This document shows, piece after piece, positions 33,890 to 43,905 of a stretch of DNA of 64,000 bases. Below the pieces are notes generated by a model. That model ran no database searches. It saw only the letters and a list, made by a program, of their open reading frames with translations, and was not told the DNA's origin. Made by a program: the position numbers and the translations under genes. Origin of the DNA: Pelomyxa schiedti (taxonomy: Eukaryota > Evosea > Pelobiontida > Pelomyxidae); the NCBI GenBank assembly GCA_020536535.1, contig JAHLWZ010000800.1, positions 62,001-126,000 of the forward strand, written 5' to 3'. Each line of letters opens with the position of its first letter. Position 1 is the first letter of the stretch.

Positions 33890-34865
33890 CATCGTGCTCA
33901 AAAACTGCCCAGCGCTTCCGTCTTCAGAGAAAATGGAAGAATAAGGCGTTGTTTTTATGGTCTTTACCTCTCGTTAGAGTTTTCCAAGCAACCAGGAGGT
34001 GATGGTGTTTAGTCGGTCCGTGCACAGGTGATACAACATCATCTCCGCAGATGCGCACCAACCCACAATTCATTCGCCCTCCCAGCCACCATAAAATTCC
34101 TGCGTCGCCGAGAAGTCCGTGCTACACCCAGTGCAATACAATAGAACCAATTCCCTGCACCACACTACACCACCGCGACAACGGTACCCCACAACCGCAC
34201 CGTTAAAAAGGAAGATAAAAAGAGAAAAAGCGATGAATTCGTTCCGTAAATTGCGTACGATACCCCATCCGGTGGCTGGGGGTTCTTGGTTGCTGAGTTG
34301 GAGGAAGTGGTTGTGGCCGATTTGAGAGTGTGAAATGGGGCCATGTTTACTGGCCGATTTGAGAGGAGCCATGTTTACTGGCTTTTGGGGAGGAGAAAAA
34401 GTGTACTGATATACCTTGGACACCTTCTTGCAGAGAGTATTTGGGGGGTAAGTATGACACTCGTAGCGCACTGTAGCCATCCATTAGTAGCCGATCTTGC
34501 TTGCTGCCATTGTGTGCATTCCATTTTCTGGTATTGGCTTCAGAACAATGAAAATAATGGAATTGGGGCACAAACCTGGCCTCGGCTCTCCCTTCTCTCG
34601 TACTAGTACGAAACGAACTTCATGATGCACTGTAAGTGACCCCTCTGTAATATGATAAGAATTAATAAAAGTTACTGGCGTGGGGAGTCGTTTAAATAAT
34701 GGACGTAGCGTGTTTAACGAGTTATTGCAGTGCGCAATTTATATTTTAAAGAGCAGATAAACGCGTTATACCTTCTTGAGTTGCACGTAGGTGGTGTTGC
34801 GGCTGCGGTTTCAAGTACGATTTGTTGTTGACACTTGCGATAGTACAGTTGGTGCTCGGGAGTAT
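33890..34865. other. Gene-poor stretch; one doubtful minus-strand frame and a short tandem duplication
   Basis: No gene supported. A minus-strand frame at 34070-34480 contains a hydrophobic segment (FIAFSLFIFLFNGAVVGYRC) that might be a membrane helix of a small protein, but its N-terminal part is translated from a tandem duplication. Bases 34316-34382 hold two copies of a unit with GGCCGATTTGAGAG and GCCATGTTTACT. The rest is AT-rich, with no other signal. Confidence 0.35.
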
Positions 34866-35339
34866 TTATTTACGTTTTCTGCCGTAGAATGGTTTGCTTG
34901 TATTTAATGGCGTTTGCCTTTCAGAAAGTGACACATTAGCAATTGAACTTAGAAATAGGATAGCCTTTTGGATAGCAGAAATCACAGGACTCGACTGAGA
35001 TGCAGGCTGCACCGTCACACGGACAACACTGCGCCTTGTGGGCACTGCCCCCCACATTGGGTGGTTGATCCCCAAGGGTCCCATCACATACTCCTGAGAT
35101 CTGTACCTGACGAATCTGCAATCATTTTTCGGTGCGGGGCAGAATTGGAGGCGGAGACGCAAAAGGGCCGCGGCTGCCACGTGTGCTTCGATCTCGTGTT
35201 GGCGTGCAGGGGATTGACGCACTGGAATTGGGGCTGTTTGGATGTCCACAACCGCGCGCAGGCAAATTGGTGCGCAATGTACGCAATGTGTCACAATTAT
35301 TTCAATTTCCTCGGCTGGATCTTGTGGCACGCCATGCAT
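34866..35339 (-). CDS. Doubtful hypothetical protein
   Basis: Frame from ATG 35339 (MHGVPQDPAEEIEIIVTHCV) to TAA 34866, about 157 aa, ending in a basic tail (LNTSKPFYGRKRK). An alternative reading in the same strand (34936-35121) gives a Cys-rich peptide (AQCCPCDGAACISVESCDFC). The two frames cannot both be coding, and neither has a recognisable domain. One of them is probably an exon of a spliced gene. Confidence 0.3.
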   Translation of the reverse strand: MHGVPQDPAEEIEIIVTHCVHCAPICLRAVVDIQTAPIPVRQSPARQHEIEAHVAAAALLRLRLQFCPAPKNDCRFVRYRSQEYVMGPLGINHPMWGAVPTRRSVVRVTVQPASQSSPVISAIQKAILFLSSIANVSLSERQTPLNTSKPFYGRKRK

Positions 35340-35426
35340 GCGGGTGGGTGTGTGGGAGTGAGTGAGTGGGGGAGAACGTAAGATCCCCACAACGACATAA
35401 AGCAAACAGAACAGCGGAGCATCACT

Positions 35427-35948
35427 ATGTCAAGCCTCGTGTTGGGAGTGTTTGTTGAACTCTTGATTGGGAGCGTTACTGTTGTCTTGGAAGACACTGG
35501 TTTGTGCATTTGGTGGTAGGCCGTTGGTGGCGCGTTTTTCACAATTTCTTCAGATTTCCATCCTACAAGTGTCAGTTGACTACCAGGGTATCTTCCACCA
35601 AAAGGGCATCTGCACTCACAGACTGCGGTACACTAACAGGCAGTTGGGGCATCAAAACAACCGAAGCTTCGAAGCCATCAAATTATTGTTCCAATAACAA
35701 CAACAAGACCTTTCTCCTTCTCTACCTTGTGCTACCATTTCCCCAAGGAATACTTGTGGGCACTCAATTATGCTCCCACTCCCTTCCACTCTCGTGTTGA
35801 TGCCTGGTTCCACCAAGTACATCGAGTGAACCATCAGCGAGGAGTGTACACTCTTGCTCGGGTGTCAATGGAAGTCATTGGTACGCGGGAGAGGGCTGCT
35901 TCACGTTTGTCCATTTCACTTACTCAAAAAACAACCTTCCAAAGGTAA
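35427..35948 (+). CDS. Hypothetical protein ending just before the transposon island
   Basis: Likely spliced gene. ATG 35427 opens MSSLVLGVFVELLIGSVTVV. The following exon reads VSVDYQGIFHQKGICTHRLR then YTNRQLGHQNNRSFEAIKLL. The last exon reads LCYHFPKEYLWALNYAPTPF, VDAWFHQVHRVNHQRGVYTL and ARVSMEVIGTRERAASRLSI, ending with TAA at 35946-35948. The second junction would need a 20-nt intron (gttccaataacaacaacaag). The stop is 20 bases before the left inverted repeat of the TIR element, so the element did not interrupt the coding region. No family recognised. Confidence 0.45.
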
Positions 35949-35967
35949 TGCATTCTCATCTGAGGGG

Positions 35968-36004
35968 GGCATATCTGGATCAATGGGCGGTGATTTTTTT
36001 TCCC
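35968..36004 (+). repeat. Left terminal inverted repeat of the TIR element
   Basis: Starts GGCATATCTGGATCAATGGG and runs into a T/C tract. Pairs with 37725-37761 with two mismatches over about 33 bases. Confidence 0.85.
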
Positions 36005-36231
36005 GATCAAGTTCCTGTAAACGGCTCTGCCCCGTTTTTTTGGGCGGTGATCCAGTCAAAAAGCTGTGAAAAATCACTGCCCAGGGCGGTGATAAGTGGT
36101 TTGCACCTAGCTGTTATTCCTCACTGCAAAAGGCCTGGTCTTGCTTATTTGTCCCTGTGTTACTGGGTATAATAGTGAAGATCTTGTTCTTGTACTAAAG
36201 ACAAGAAAAAAAAATTGGTTGTTGCATAGTG

Positions 36232-37490
36232 ATGGGACACAATAAACCAACGAGAGCAACAACTGAGGTAGACACAGGAACGTCGTTATTGGTGCCTCCA
36301 AGTGTGGTGACAAGTGCGTTGTTGGGTGGGACACTGGGGGAGGTGACGACAGCAGCAACAGGGGGAACAATGGTGGTGACAACAGGGGCAACAAATGTGG
36401 TGAGTGCTTTCAGTGGGGCAGGGAACGGCATGGTGGTGGTGCAGCAGTGAAATGTGTGGTGGCTGCCATGGGGGGAGCTACAACATTGGTGACAAGTGTG
36501 GCAACGGGTGTGGCGACGACTGCGGCGATGGGTGCGGCAACGACTGTGGCGATGGGTGCGGCGATGACTGTGGCGACGGGTGTGGGGATGAGTGCAGCAA
36601 CGACTGCAGTGATGGGTGTGGCAACAAGTGCCAGGATGGGTGTGACTGGTGGGATGAGTGCAACAAAGGGTACTTCAACTGGATTGCTACCAACAGGTGC
36701 CACACACACTACTACAGTGTTGTCCCCTTTAGCTAACAAACAATCAGCAGCACCTGCTTCCTCTCAACCAAAAAGAAAAATACCCCCAAAATCAACAAAA
36801 AAACCTTCAAAATATAAAACTAAAAAACCCAAATCTTCACAAACCAAAAAACCCAAATCTTCAAAATCAATTCAGCCACCAGAACCTAAAAAACCTAAAC
36901 ATTCACATGCTCTTCGTGTACCACATAGACATGCACCCTCAACCTCACTTCAACATTTTGGATCACCAAGGGATTACCCTGTTTCCAGCTTGGATGATGA
37001 AGCCTTTTCATCAGAAGATGATGGTAATGCAGCCTTGATTTTATAATAATATTGTATAGATGTCATAAATGTTGATAGTGACAACTCTGGTGATAGAAAC
37101 TCATCAAGTTCTTCTTTGCTGATGAATCTCTTGTCATCATGTCACGCATGGCTGAAGTCTCAAGGTTATAAAGCAATTGCCACTGCCTTGAAGACTTCCA
37201 TCAACACATGTGCATCTCACTGGCCAAAGAAAACTTTTCAGGCAAACATAGCCAAGGAAGTGATGGTTTCAGAGTGTTTGTATCACCTTTGGGATGCTCT
37301 CTCAACAAAGGTCAAAACTGAGTTAGATCAGGAAGTGGATGTGTTGTGGTGGCCACATGTCACACAGACCTGGACAATCAGGAGTATCCTTGATGATCTT
37401 GTGTCTGTTTTGCATTTTGCATATGAGTGGCTGCACTGTGAAAGGCTCTCTTCATCAGACACACACAACACTTGGGAGTGCTTATTGTGA
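36232..37490 (+). CDS. Unknown protein encoded inside the TIR element
   Basis: Reads [20 protein letters not shown] through a long Val/Thr/Gly/Ala/Met-rich region. One frame break occurs near 36447, next to the minisatellite. The protein continues [20 protein letters not shown], a Lys-rich stretch ([20 protein letters not shown]) and [20 protein letters not shown]. The intron gtaatgcagcc...attgtatag (about 37022-37058) joins SEDD to [20 protein letters not shown] in frame. The C-terminal domain is helical ([40 protein letters not shown]) and ends at TGA 37488-37490. VINVDSD next to acidic residues resembles a SUMO-interacting motif (inference). No transposase motifs seen. Confidence 0.5.
36494..36650 (+). 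repeat. Coding minisatellite, about 12/24-bp units
   Basis: Degenerate tandem units close to TGTGGCGATGGG / TGCGGCAACGAC repeated about a dozen times. In the element's main frame it encodes Ala/Thr/Met/Val repeats. The next frame is open from 36404 to 36736 and would encode Cys-Gly-Asp repeats ([20 protein letters not shown]). Confidence 0.75.
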
Positions 37491-37652
37491 CAAATAGTGG
37501 CTTTAACTGGCCTGTCAGCACTGTTAAATATTGAGTTAGATTAAGAGCAACATAAAAAAAAGTTTTTTTCTTGTGGTTAACCCTGGGCGGTGATTTTACT
37601 GACTGGCTTATGTGCTCAACCACCGCCCGGGGCAGTGATCCGATTTGACTGC

Positions 37653-37722
37653 AAAAAGTGCATCATCACCGCCCAAAATCACCGCCTGGGTGGTGATTTT
37701 GGGCGGTGATGATACACTTTTT
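37653..37722 (+). repeat. Imperfect 34-bp-arm inverted repeat (hairpin) inside the TIR element
   Basis: Left arm AAAAAGTGCATCATCACCGC (then CCAAAATCACCGCC) pairs with the right arm with two mismatches and a loop of a few bases. Each arm contains two copies of the ATCACCGCC box. Confidence 0.85.
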
Positions 37723-37724
37723 GT

Positions 37725-37761
37725 AGGGAAAAAAATCACTGCCCACTGATCCAGATATGCC
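37725..37761 (-). repeat. Right terminal inverted repeat of the TIR element
   Basis: Inverse of 35968-36004; ends ...CTGATCCAGATATGCC. Only three bases separate it from the left end of the hAT element. Confidence 0.85.
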
Positions 37762-37885
37762 AACCAGTGCTCTACCCAGTTAAAACCTTTAACTTGGTAC
37801 CAAGTTTCCTTAACCTTTAACTGGGTTAACTGTTAACTGGGTTTTTTTAACTTGGTAATGGGGTTTTCTGTGAAAAAAAAATGTG

Positions 37886-39917
37886 TTATTCCTCATTGTC
37901 CAGCTCTTGCGTTGCAGGTGGTGGTGCTTGAGGGAGTGGCTTGTAATTAAAAATTTTCTCAAAGTTGTAGTGTATGAAGACAAGCTTCTCTGTCAGAGCA
38001 GGGTCAAGAGCATTGCGGTAGGAGTTGTGCACATAACCTTCCCAGGAGAAGACCCTCTCACAGTCAGCTTCTGTTGCAGCCACACCACAAAGCAATATAG
38101 CTAATTCTGAAAGGAATGGAGAAATAGCCAAAGATGCCAGCCAGTAGTTTGAGCAAGTGAGACCAGTCTTTGCACACCCAAGTTGTATTGGATCAGTCTT
38201 GGACACATGCTTGGATAGCTGAGATGTAAGTTCAGCACGAGGTACCTTGCTAGATACTGGTAGCAGACCACGCTTCATCCATTGGGGGTACTTCTCTGCA
38301 ACTAATGTGAGCATCTGCATACTTCCCTTGGAAAAGGTCTCTGCCTCAAGATTTTTACCCAATCGGGCTTTGGGCATTAAACAGCGGGTAAAATCAAATA
38401 TCCTTGATGCCTCAAACTTGTGAAGCATCTCTTTCATGACAGCTTGCACAGGCACTGTCGAATCAGGCCACTGCTGACAGATTTTGTTGGAAGTACTGAG
38501 TAATTTCTTATAAGCTATAGCGGCATCAAGGAGATGACCACCATCACGCTGACAGATGTCTACAGCAATCCGAAATGGTTCCAATAATGGCATTGCAAGG
38601 TCAAGGCCAGTGGGCACTTGCTCATTCAGAAGTTTCAAAAAGCGTGAGAGCTCATGTACCCTTCCACAGATAATTGGATTGGCATAGAAGTTCTATGCCA
38701 ATCCAATTATCTGTGGAAGGGTATAAGCATCTTCTTTGGTTTTGGTGGTTTGGATGGTTTGGAGAGATCTGAAGGGTCAGAAGGTTCAGGAGGGTATTGG
38801 AGTTGGATATCATTCAGTTGTTTTCGTTTCTGCTTGTGAATCTTAAAATTAGAAGCAATGGCATGACACTGAGTGACAATGGCATTTAAAGGAGGACATG
38901 CAGCAAGGATTTTTGCTTGGGTGAGTTCCAGGCAATGTGCCATGCAACGCACAGGAATTACTGTGGGATGAGATTCAATGGCTGCTTTTAACCCCTTTGT
39001 TTCAGCATGCTCATTATCACAGGTTGCACCAACAACTGTGGTTGGGGATGCCTCTGGAGTATGTTTTAAAACAAATAATGAAACAGCAATGATACCAAGC
39101 TCAGTAAAACACTCAGAAATCAAATGGGTATAATCCTCAGCATATGTGCTGTTGTTTCCCAGGTTTTTGAGTTTCCAAAGGTAAGATTCCACCTACTGTG
39201 ACACAAAACGCAATGAGCTTGTTGCCTGAAATGTCTTTGCCACCATCAAAAGTCACAGCCACAGCTTCATGAGCTGCCACAAACTCAGTGAGGCCTTTCC
39301 GAAGCCAATCATACAGTAGATTAATCCAAGCATGAATCTTTTCGATTTTAACATCCTCCATACATGATATTAGTATTTACTAACCTTTTCAGGTGATGCC
39401 CCATAAATCTTCTCAGGGCTCAGGATACGACGGAAATAAGGGGAAGAGAGCATGGAAAAGGGAAGTCCAAGCATGGCAAATGCTAAAGCTACCTGTGCTG
39501 CATAAGGATGTTGGTGGGAAAAGGGAAAACCAACATCAAGTTGATTTTTGCTAAGTCCGGGTATCCTGTCACCAAGAACTGCTTGGACATACTTGTCGAT
39601 TGTTTGTGTTGCTGTTGGTGTTGGTTGTTGGGACTTTTTGACAAATTTATGTGCTTTTTCCAAGTGGTAACTATTGCCGGTTAGTAAATAATTGACTCGC
39701 GCTCCTTTTCCCTCTTCCTGGGGCCTCCTTTCCCACATATTCACCCCGCCACACTAAAACAGTACCCAAGAGTAGAAGTGCCTGCACTCAAGGCAAATGG
39801 CTTGTGTTTACACTTTGGGGCAGAGGGGTCAGCTCGATAATTGCACTCCCAACCACCAGGGGTCTGTTGGAAATATTGCTTGACTTCGGACGTTGCAGCA
39901 GGTCCTCGTTTTGACAT
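37886..39917 (-). pseudogene. hAT transposase gene (BED finger to dimerisation domain), disrupted
   Basis: ATG 39917 (MSKRGPAATSEVKQYFQQTP) leads into a BED-type zinc finger (WECNYRADPSAPKCKHKPFA). Introns at about 39667-39769, 39361-39389 and 39134-39200 restore one frame through AVAVTFDGGKDISGNKLIAF, TCDNEHAETKGLKAAIESHP and VRCMAHCLELTQAKILAACP to HKQKRKQLNDIQLQYPPEPS. There the frame stops at TAA inside the 33-bp palindrome 38657-38723. It resumes beyond with NPIICGRVHELSRFLKLLNE, and ends in the hAT dimerisation domain (TEADCERVFSWEGYVHNSYR then NALDPALTEKLVF). The RWNS-type block normally found between these parts is missing. The element as sequenced cannot encode an intact transposase. 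Confidence 0.8.
38657..38723 (+). repeat. Perfect 33-bp palindrome with 1-base spacer
   Basis: The left arm (38657-38689) starts TACCCTTCCACAGATAATTG; the right arm (38691-38723) is its exact inverse, with one G between. It interrupts the transposase frame. Confidence 0.95.
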
Positions 39918-40101
39918 GCTACCAGTACTAACGCAAACACCGAAGAGATTGATTTTTCTCAGAAAATTTTTGCTAAGGGTTTGTTTAACTGGGTTGGGAT
40001 CTTGGTTAACTCTTAACTGGGTTTTAACTTGGTACGGTTAACCGAGGGAGCACTGCTTTTAACAATACTGTTCGGACATACTGTGGGTACATGGTTGTTG
40101 G

Positions 40102-42010
40102 TTATGGGATGTCATGCGGAATGATGGGGGAATTATCAGTGGCCATTGTGCTGGTCATTTTTTCAGCAAATGAGGATTCCCACTGTGATTCGTGTGTGAG
40201 GTGATGCTGGTGATACAGGCGTGACAGGCTGGTAGCCCGCTGCACCAGGTCGAGGTGTGTGCCGTTTGATGCCATGTGCCACCAGGCCAGCTTGGACAGT
40301 TCAGCGGGGCACAGGCAGAGAGGCTGGGCGTCGGATTCGGCGAGGGAATTGGCTCCGTTCATGCAGCACTGCCACCAGACACAGTGAGCAAGGCCTATTA
40401 CGTGGCCTACTTCGTGGTAGACAAGCTGCAATATTCGCCGTAGAAACTCAGGGAATGCGGGCGACTCCGGCGCTATCTCGTCGTAAAACGGCATCAGTGG
40501 TTGGGCACTCGCTGCTGCGCTCGGTTCTGCCGTGGTTGTGGTGGTGGTTTGTGAGCCAGGAGTACCAAAGCGGGGGTGGTATCGTGCAAAAGAAAGAGCA
40601 CATGTGCGGATAACAGGGTCACCTGTGTGAAATTGTATTAGGACAACCATGGAAAATTCGGAAGGAGGAGTTACCTGTACCAAACACCCAGCCTAGATTA
40701 AGGGCGAATAAGTCAATCATGGTTATTCCAACAACGCAATACGAATCTTTGGTGTGAAAGGGTTGAAGGCCCGCTACAAAGTCGTCAACATTTGCTCTGG
40801 GAAGATTTGTCTTCTTCGATGTTTTGAGTCGAACACCTTTGATATCTGCCACAAAGGTGTCAGTGTGGTGGTATTCCATAAAGATAAAAATATACCTTGC
40901 AGCATCAGAGCTTCTCCCAACTCACATTCACAGAGATAATATGCTTCAAAAAATTGCATTACCAACTTCAAATATACAAGGGGCGATCCAACAGAAGGAT
41001 CCAAAATTGGTAAAAATCTAATTTTTCGCCGACTCTCCACGCCAGGGGTGGCAACCCCGCTATCAAGGGCCAGTATATATTCCTCTAGTGATTGCCCAAG
41101 AGGTTCCTTGTTCAAATAAGAAAGTTTTTGGTTGTAAAAAGTGGAACCTTTGCCCAGCGAACTGCCATAAGTGAAAGCCAGTCATCGGGACCTGGAGGAG
41201 TCTGTATAGGAATGTGAATGAAAGCTCCGTATAACGGTGCTTACTTTGACAGTGTACAAAGAGTTCCATAGATCTGGTTGCCTCAATGCTGATAGTTGAC
41301 GTTGTAACGTTGGAACGAGGCACTGATACCACCCTTCCTTTATTTCAGGTTGACAACTAACAGCAGTCTTCAAGCGTTCCAAATCAGGAACCACAAACTC
41401 CGGAGGTAGTGCAGTCCTATTCCTGTTCTCACAAAAACAGAAACAACGTGAAGTCAGAGAAAAACAAGTACCCAGTCAAGTAACAAAACTAAAACAGTAT
41501 TATTAATAGAATAATAAGACTAGGTTTTTTTCCTTGTGGAAAAAAAAGAAAAAAAAAAGCAAACCCAGCAAACCTATAAACCACAGTAGCGGCAGGAGAA
41601 GCCACGTGCAAGAATTGATCCAAAGACAGAATACTTGTACACCCCGGCACGGGGCACTCCACCGCGTCGGGCTCCGATCTGCCCTCAACATACTTCGAGG
41701 ACAAATGTGAATCCCAGCACTCGGAGCAGCACCAAGTACAACAGCAGCAACGGCATAAATTGCACACAAGATCGCACGAGCAAGAAGGCTGCGCTGCACC
41801 ATCGCCGCCTGTTTCCCCCGTCGATCTGAGAGATCTAGAGACACACTCACATGACTGCGAAGAAGATGAACACGAAGATTCTGCTGTATCGGACGATCGG
41901 TTGGTAGGGCGAAGATTCGGGTGCAAATGCAGACCGGCGGGCCGGACATGCGCCCCATTGAACGACTCTGTACTGCTCTTTTCCTTACCACACACTGCGC
42001 ATTGCCACAT
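40102..42010 (-). CDS. RING/IBR-like zinc module fused to archaemetzincin metalloprotease
   Basis: Exon 1 (41574-42010) starts MWQCAVCGKEKSSTESF and has a Cys-rich region (CDLVCNLCRCCCCTWCCSEC) then DAVECPVPGCTSILSLDQFL, the end of an RBR-type RING1. The 151-nt intron 41423-41573 joins it in frame: TVVY-R-NRTALPPEFVVPDLERLK. Later exons: GPDDWLSLMAVRWAKEPLGQ, KIRFLPILDPSVGSPLVYLK, FHTKDSYCVVGITMIDLFAL then NLGWVFG (the archaemetzincin strand before the active site). The catalytic block is LVYHEVGHVIGLAHCVWWQC then CMNGANSLAESDAQPLCLCP, i.e. HExxHxxGxxH with the family's C-x4-C-M-N...C knuckle. TAA at about 40102. Archaemetzincins are zinc aminopeptidase-like enzymes. The fused zinc module suggests ubiquitin linkage (inference). 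Confidence 0.75.
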
Positions 42011-42265
42011 CTTGAAATATCACGACGTATTGCCGACCGTTATTTTCTGGAAATGCTGCGACGTGCGATGAGCGCCAACAACAACAACCAATTTAGTGAA
42101 CCAATTGAGCCACTCGCACCAATTCCTCCTTTGCGCAGTCCATGCGCGTGCTCTAAACTAGGACTCCCAGTTACCGCCTGCTGCCCCCAGACAGTCGAAA
42201 ATTCCTCAGATCTCTTACACCAACCCAATTTCGCGGAGTGTTGCTATTATTCATTCTTCGACGCT

Positions 42266-43713
42266 ATGAGCGGGGCGCCGCCAAGCACGAGCACGAGCAC
42301 AACGGGTACTTCGACGGCGGCGAGCGGTTCGACGCCGGGAGGCGGGGCGACGCGGGGGCCGATGGGCAGCGCGCTGGCGATGCGGCGGGCGCCGACCAAG
42401 ATCAAGCTGGCGCCGCAGAAGAAGTACGGGCTGCTGGTGCCCAAGGGGTTCGAGCGCGACGACGGCACGACGGTGCTGCCCACGGAGCGCACGGCGGAGG
42501 AGATGAGGCGCATCGAGGCACTGGAGAGGCAGCGTGTCAAGGAAAACAAGTGCCGTGTACTCTGCCCTCATTCTGTTATTGCTTTTTCTTTTGTTTTGTT
42601 TTGTTTGTTTGTTTTGTTTGTTGTTCCCTCAATTGTTGTTGTTGTTGTTTTTGTTTTTGTTTTTTGTTGTTATGTTCGGTTTATTTCGCTTGTGGGTTTC
42701 TTTTAGGAAAAAAACAAAACCTTTCTGATTTCTCCTGTGAATTAACTTAACTTTATAGGATTGCAGAATTGCAATGCGCTGAGGCACTAAGGCAAGACCC
42801 CACGGTTTACGAGTATGATTCGCTGTATGACGAAATCAAGGCTAGTAGTGCCAGGCCCAACGTACGAGACAGTGAAAGTGGTGGACCAGGTTCAAGAAGG
42901 GCCCCAAAATACATGGGCTCTCTAAAAGACATGGCTGTGAAGAGGAGGCAATTTCTTGATGTGGCCTTTGTAAATAAAATCAGAAACGAATCTGCAAGGG
43001 ACAAAGCAGTCTATGGTGAAACTGATGCATACATAACACAGTCATACAAGGATCATCTCAAAAAAAACCAGCAGTGGATAGAAGACGATGCACGTGCCGC
43101 TGCAGGAGACCAGAATGATCCCTCACAATTGGATATGACAAGATTCTATACCACACTTCTTACAAGAAATGAAGCATTTGGTGCCACAGGAAGGCCGGTC
43201 AAAAAACCAACGGCAGCTTCAACCACAACCTCAACCACAACTGCAACCTCAACAACAGCCTCCGAACAACAGAAAAGAAATGCTGCTGCAATACTTGCCG
43301 ACGCAGACAGAGAAGAACAGGCTGATGTGTGTGCTGCCCTAGAGAAAGAGGACCGAGAGAGAGAAGAGCGTGAATTGCGCGAGATGGAGGAGCATGACCG
43401 CAGGGAGGCGCGGAAAAGGCAACAAGAAACAGCAAAGGCTACCGAGGAGCAATTCCAGCGTGTTCAAGAAGAGAAGCGGGTAGCCGCAATTAAGGAGCGG
43501 GAGGAGCTTGTTACAAAAGTTTCAAGGAGGACATCCGAAGAAGGAATCAGTGCTGCCAAAGAGCGCTATCTTGCCAGGAAGGCCCAGCTACAACGCGAAC
43601 AGGGGTTGTATGGCCCCACACAAGCCCCACCATCAACAGAAGCAACACCAGCATCAACTCCAACAGCAACAAACACCTCTGCAGAAACCACACACCCAGA
43701 AACACAAGAGTAA
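42266..43713 (+). CDS. NSRP1-like nuclear speckle splicing regulatory protein (DUF2040)
   Basis: Two exons. Exon 1 (ATG 42266) has a Thr/Ser/Gly leader, then APQKKYGLLVPKGFERDD and TAEEMRRIEALERQRVKENK. The intron of about 205 nt (42552-42757, GT...TTATAG) contains GTTT/GTT microsatellite. Exon 2 joins in frame as ENKIAELQCAEALRQDPTVY then EYDSLYDEIKA, the signature of the NSRP1/CCDC55 family. It continues PKYMGSLKDMAVKRRQFLDV, YGETDAYITQSYKDHLKKNQ and LDMTRFYTTLLTRNEAFGAT. The C-terminus is a charged coiled coil (EREERELREMEEHDRREARK) plus a Thr-rich tail, with TAA at 43711. It acts in pre-mRNA splicing in relatives. An earlier in-frame ATG at 42069 is possible but adds non-conserved sequence. 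Confidence 0.85.
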
Positions 43714-43905
43714 AGACACCAGAACGGGAGCTTCCTTGTGGGTGTTGTTTGTGTTTAAACATGTTTGCCTTGGTCAAACAAAAGAACAAAACAGTGAAAA
43801 TTTTGTGCATTGCAAGTCTCAAGTAGAAAAAAAAGACTTAAGTTTTTTTCCTTGACGGGGATGATTCCCTTCTTTCCTACATCAATCGGTGCTGTGTAAT
43901 GTTGC

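Larger units (their letters stand above)
35968..37761 (+). mobile_element. Unclassified DNA transposon with 30+ bp terminal inverted repeats
   Basis: The left end reads GGCATATCTGGATCAATGGG, continuing CGGTGATTTTTTTTCCC. The right end at 37725-37761 is its inverse with two mismatches (GGCATATCTGGATCAGTGGG on the minus strand). Both subterminal regions contain several copies of GGGCGGTGAT (or its inverse ATCACCGCCC, or near copies) in both orientations, the usual look of transposase-binding sites. The right side also folds into a 34-bp-arm hairpin (37653-37722). The 1.8-kb element carries one spliced gene of unknown family and no visible DDE transposase, so it looks non-autonomous or of an undescribed class. 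No target-site duplication could be identified. Confidence 0.8.
37765..40055 (-). mobile_element. hAT-family DNA transposon
   Basis: The ends are CAGTGCTCTACCCAGTTAA (37765) and, inverted, CAGTGCTCCCTCGGTTAACC (40055 backwards), the CAGTG start typical of hAT elements. Both subterminal regions are full of TTAACTGGGTT/TTAACTTGGTA repeats in both orientations (37780-37860 and 39985-40040). It carries a minus-strand transposase gene. The 8-bp flanks are atgccaac on the left and cttttaac on the right, which do not match, so no intact target-site duplication remains. Confidence 0.85.

Noticed and set aside
42247-42571. Two minus-strand frames of about 100 residues
   Set aside because: Shadows of the GC-rich first exon of the NSRP1-like gene.
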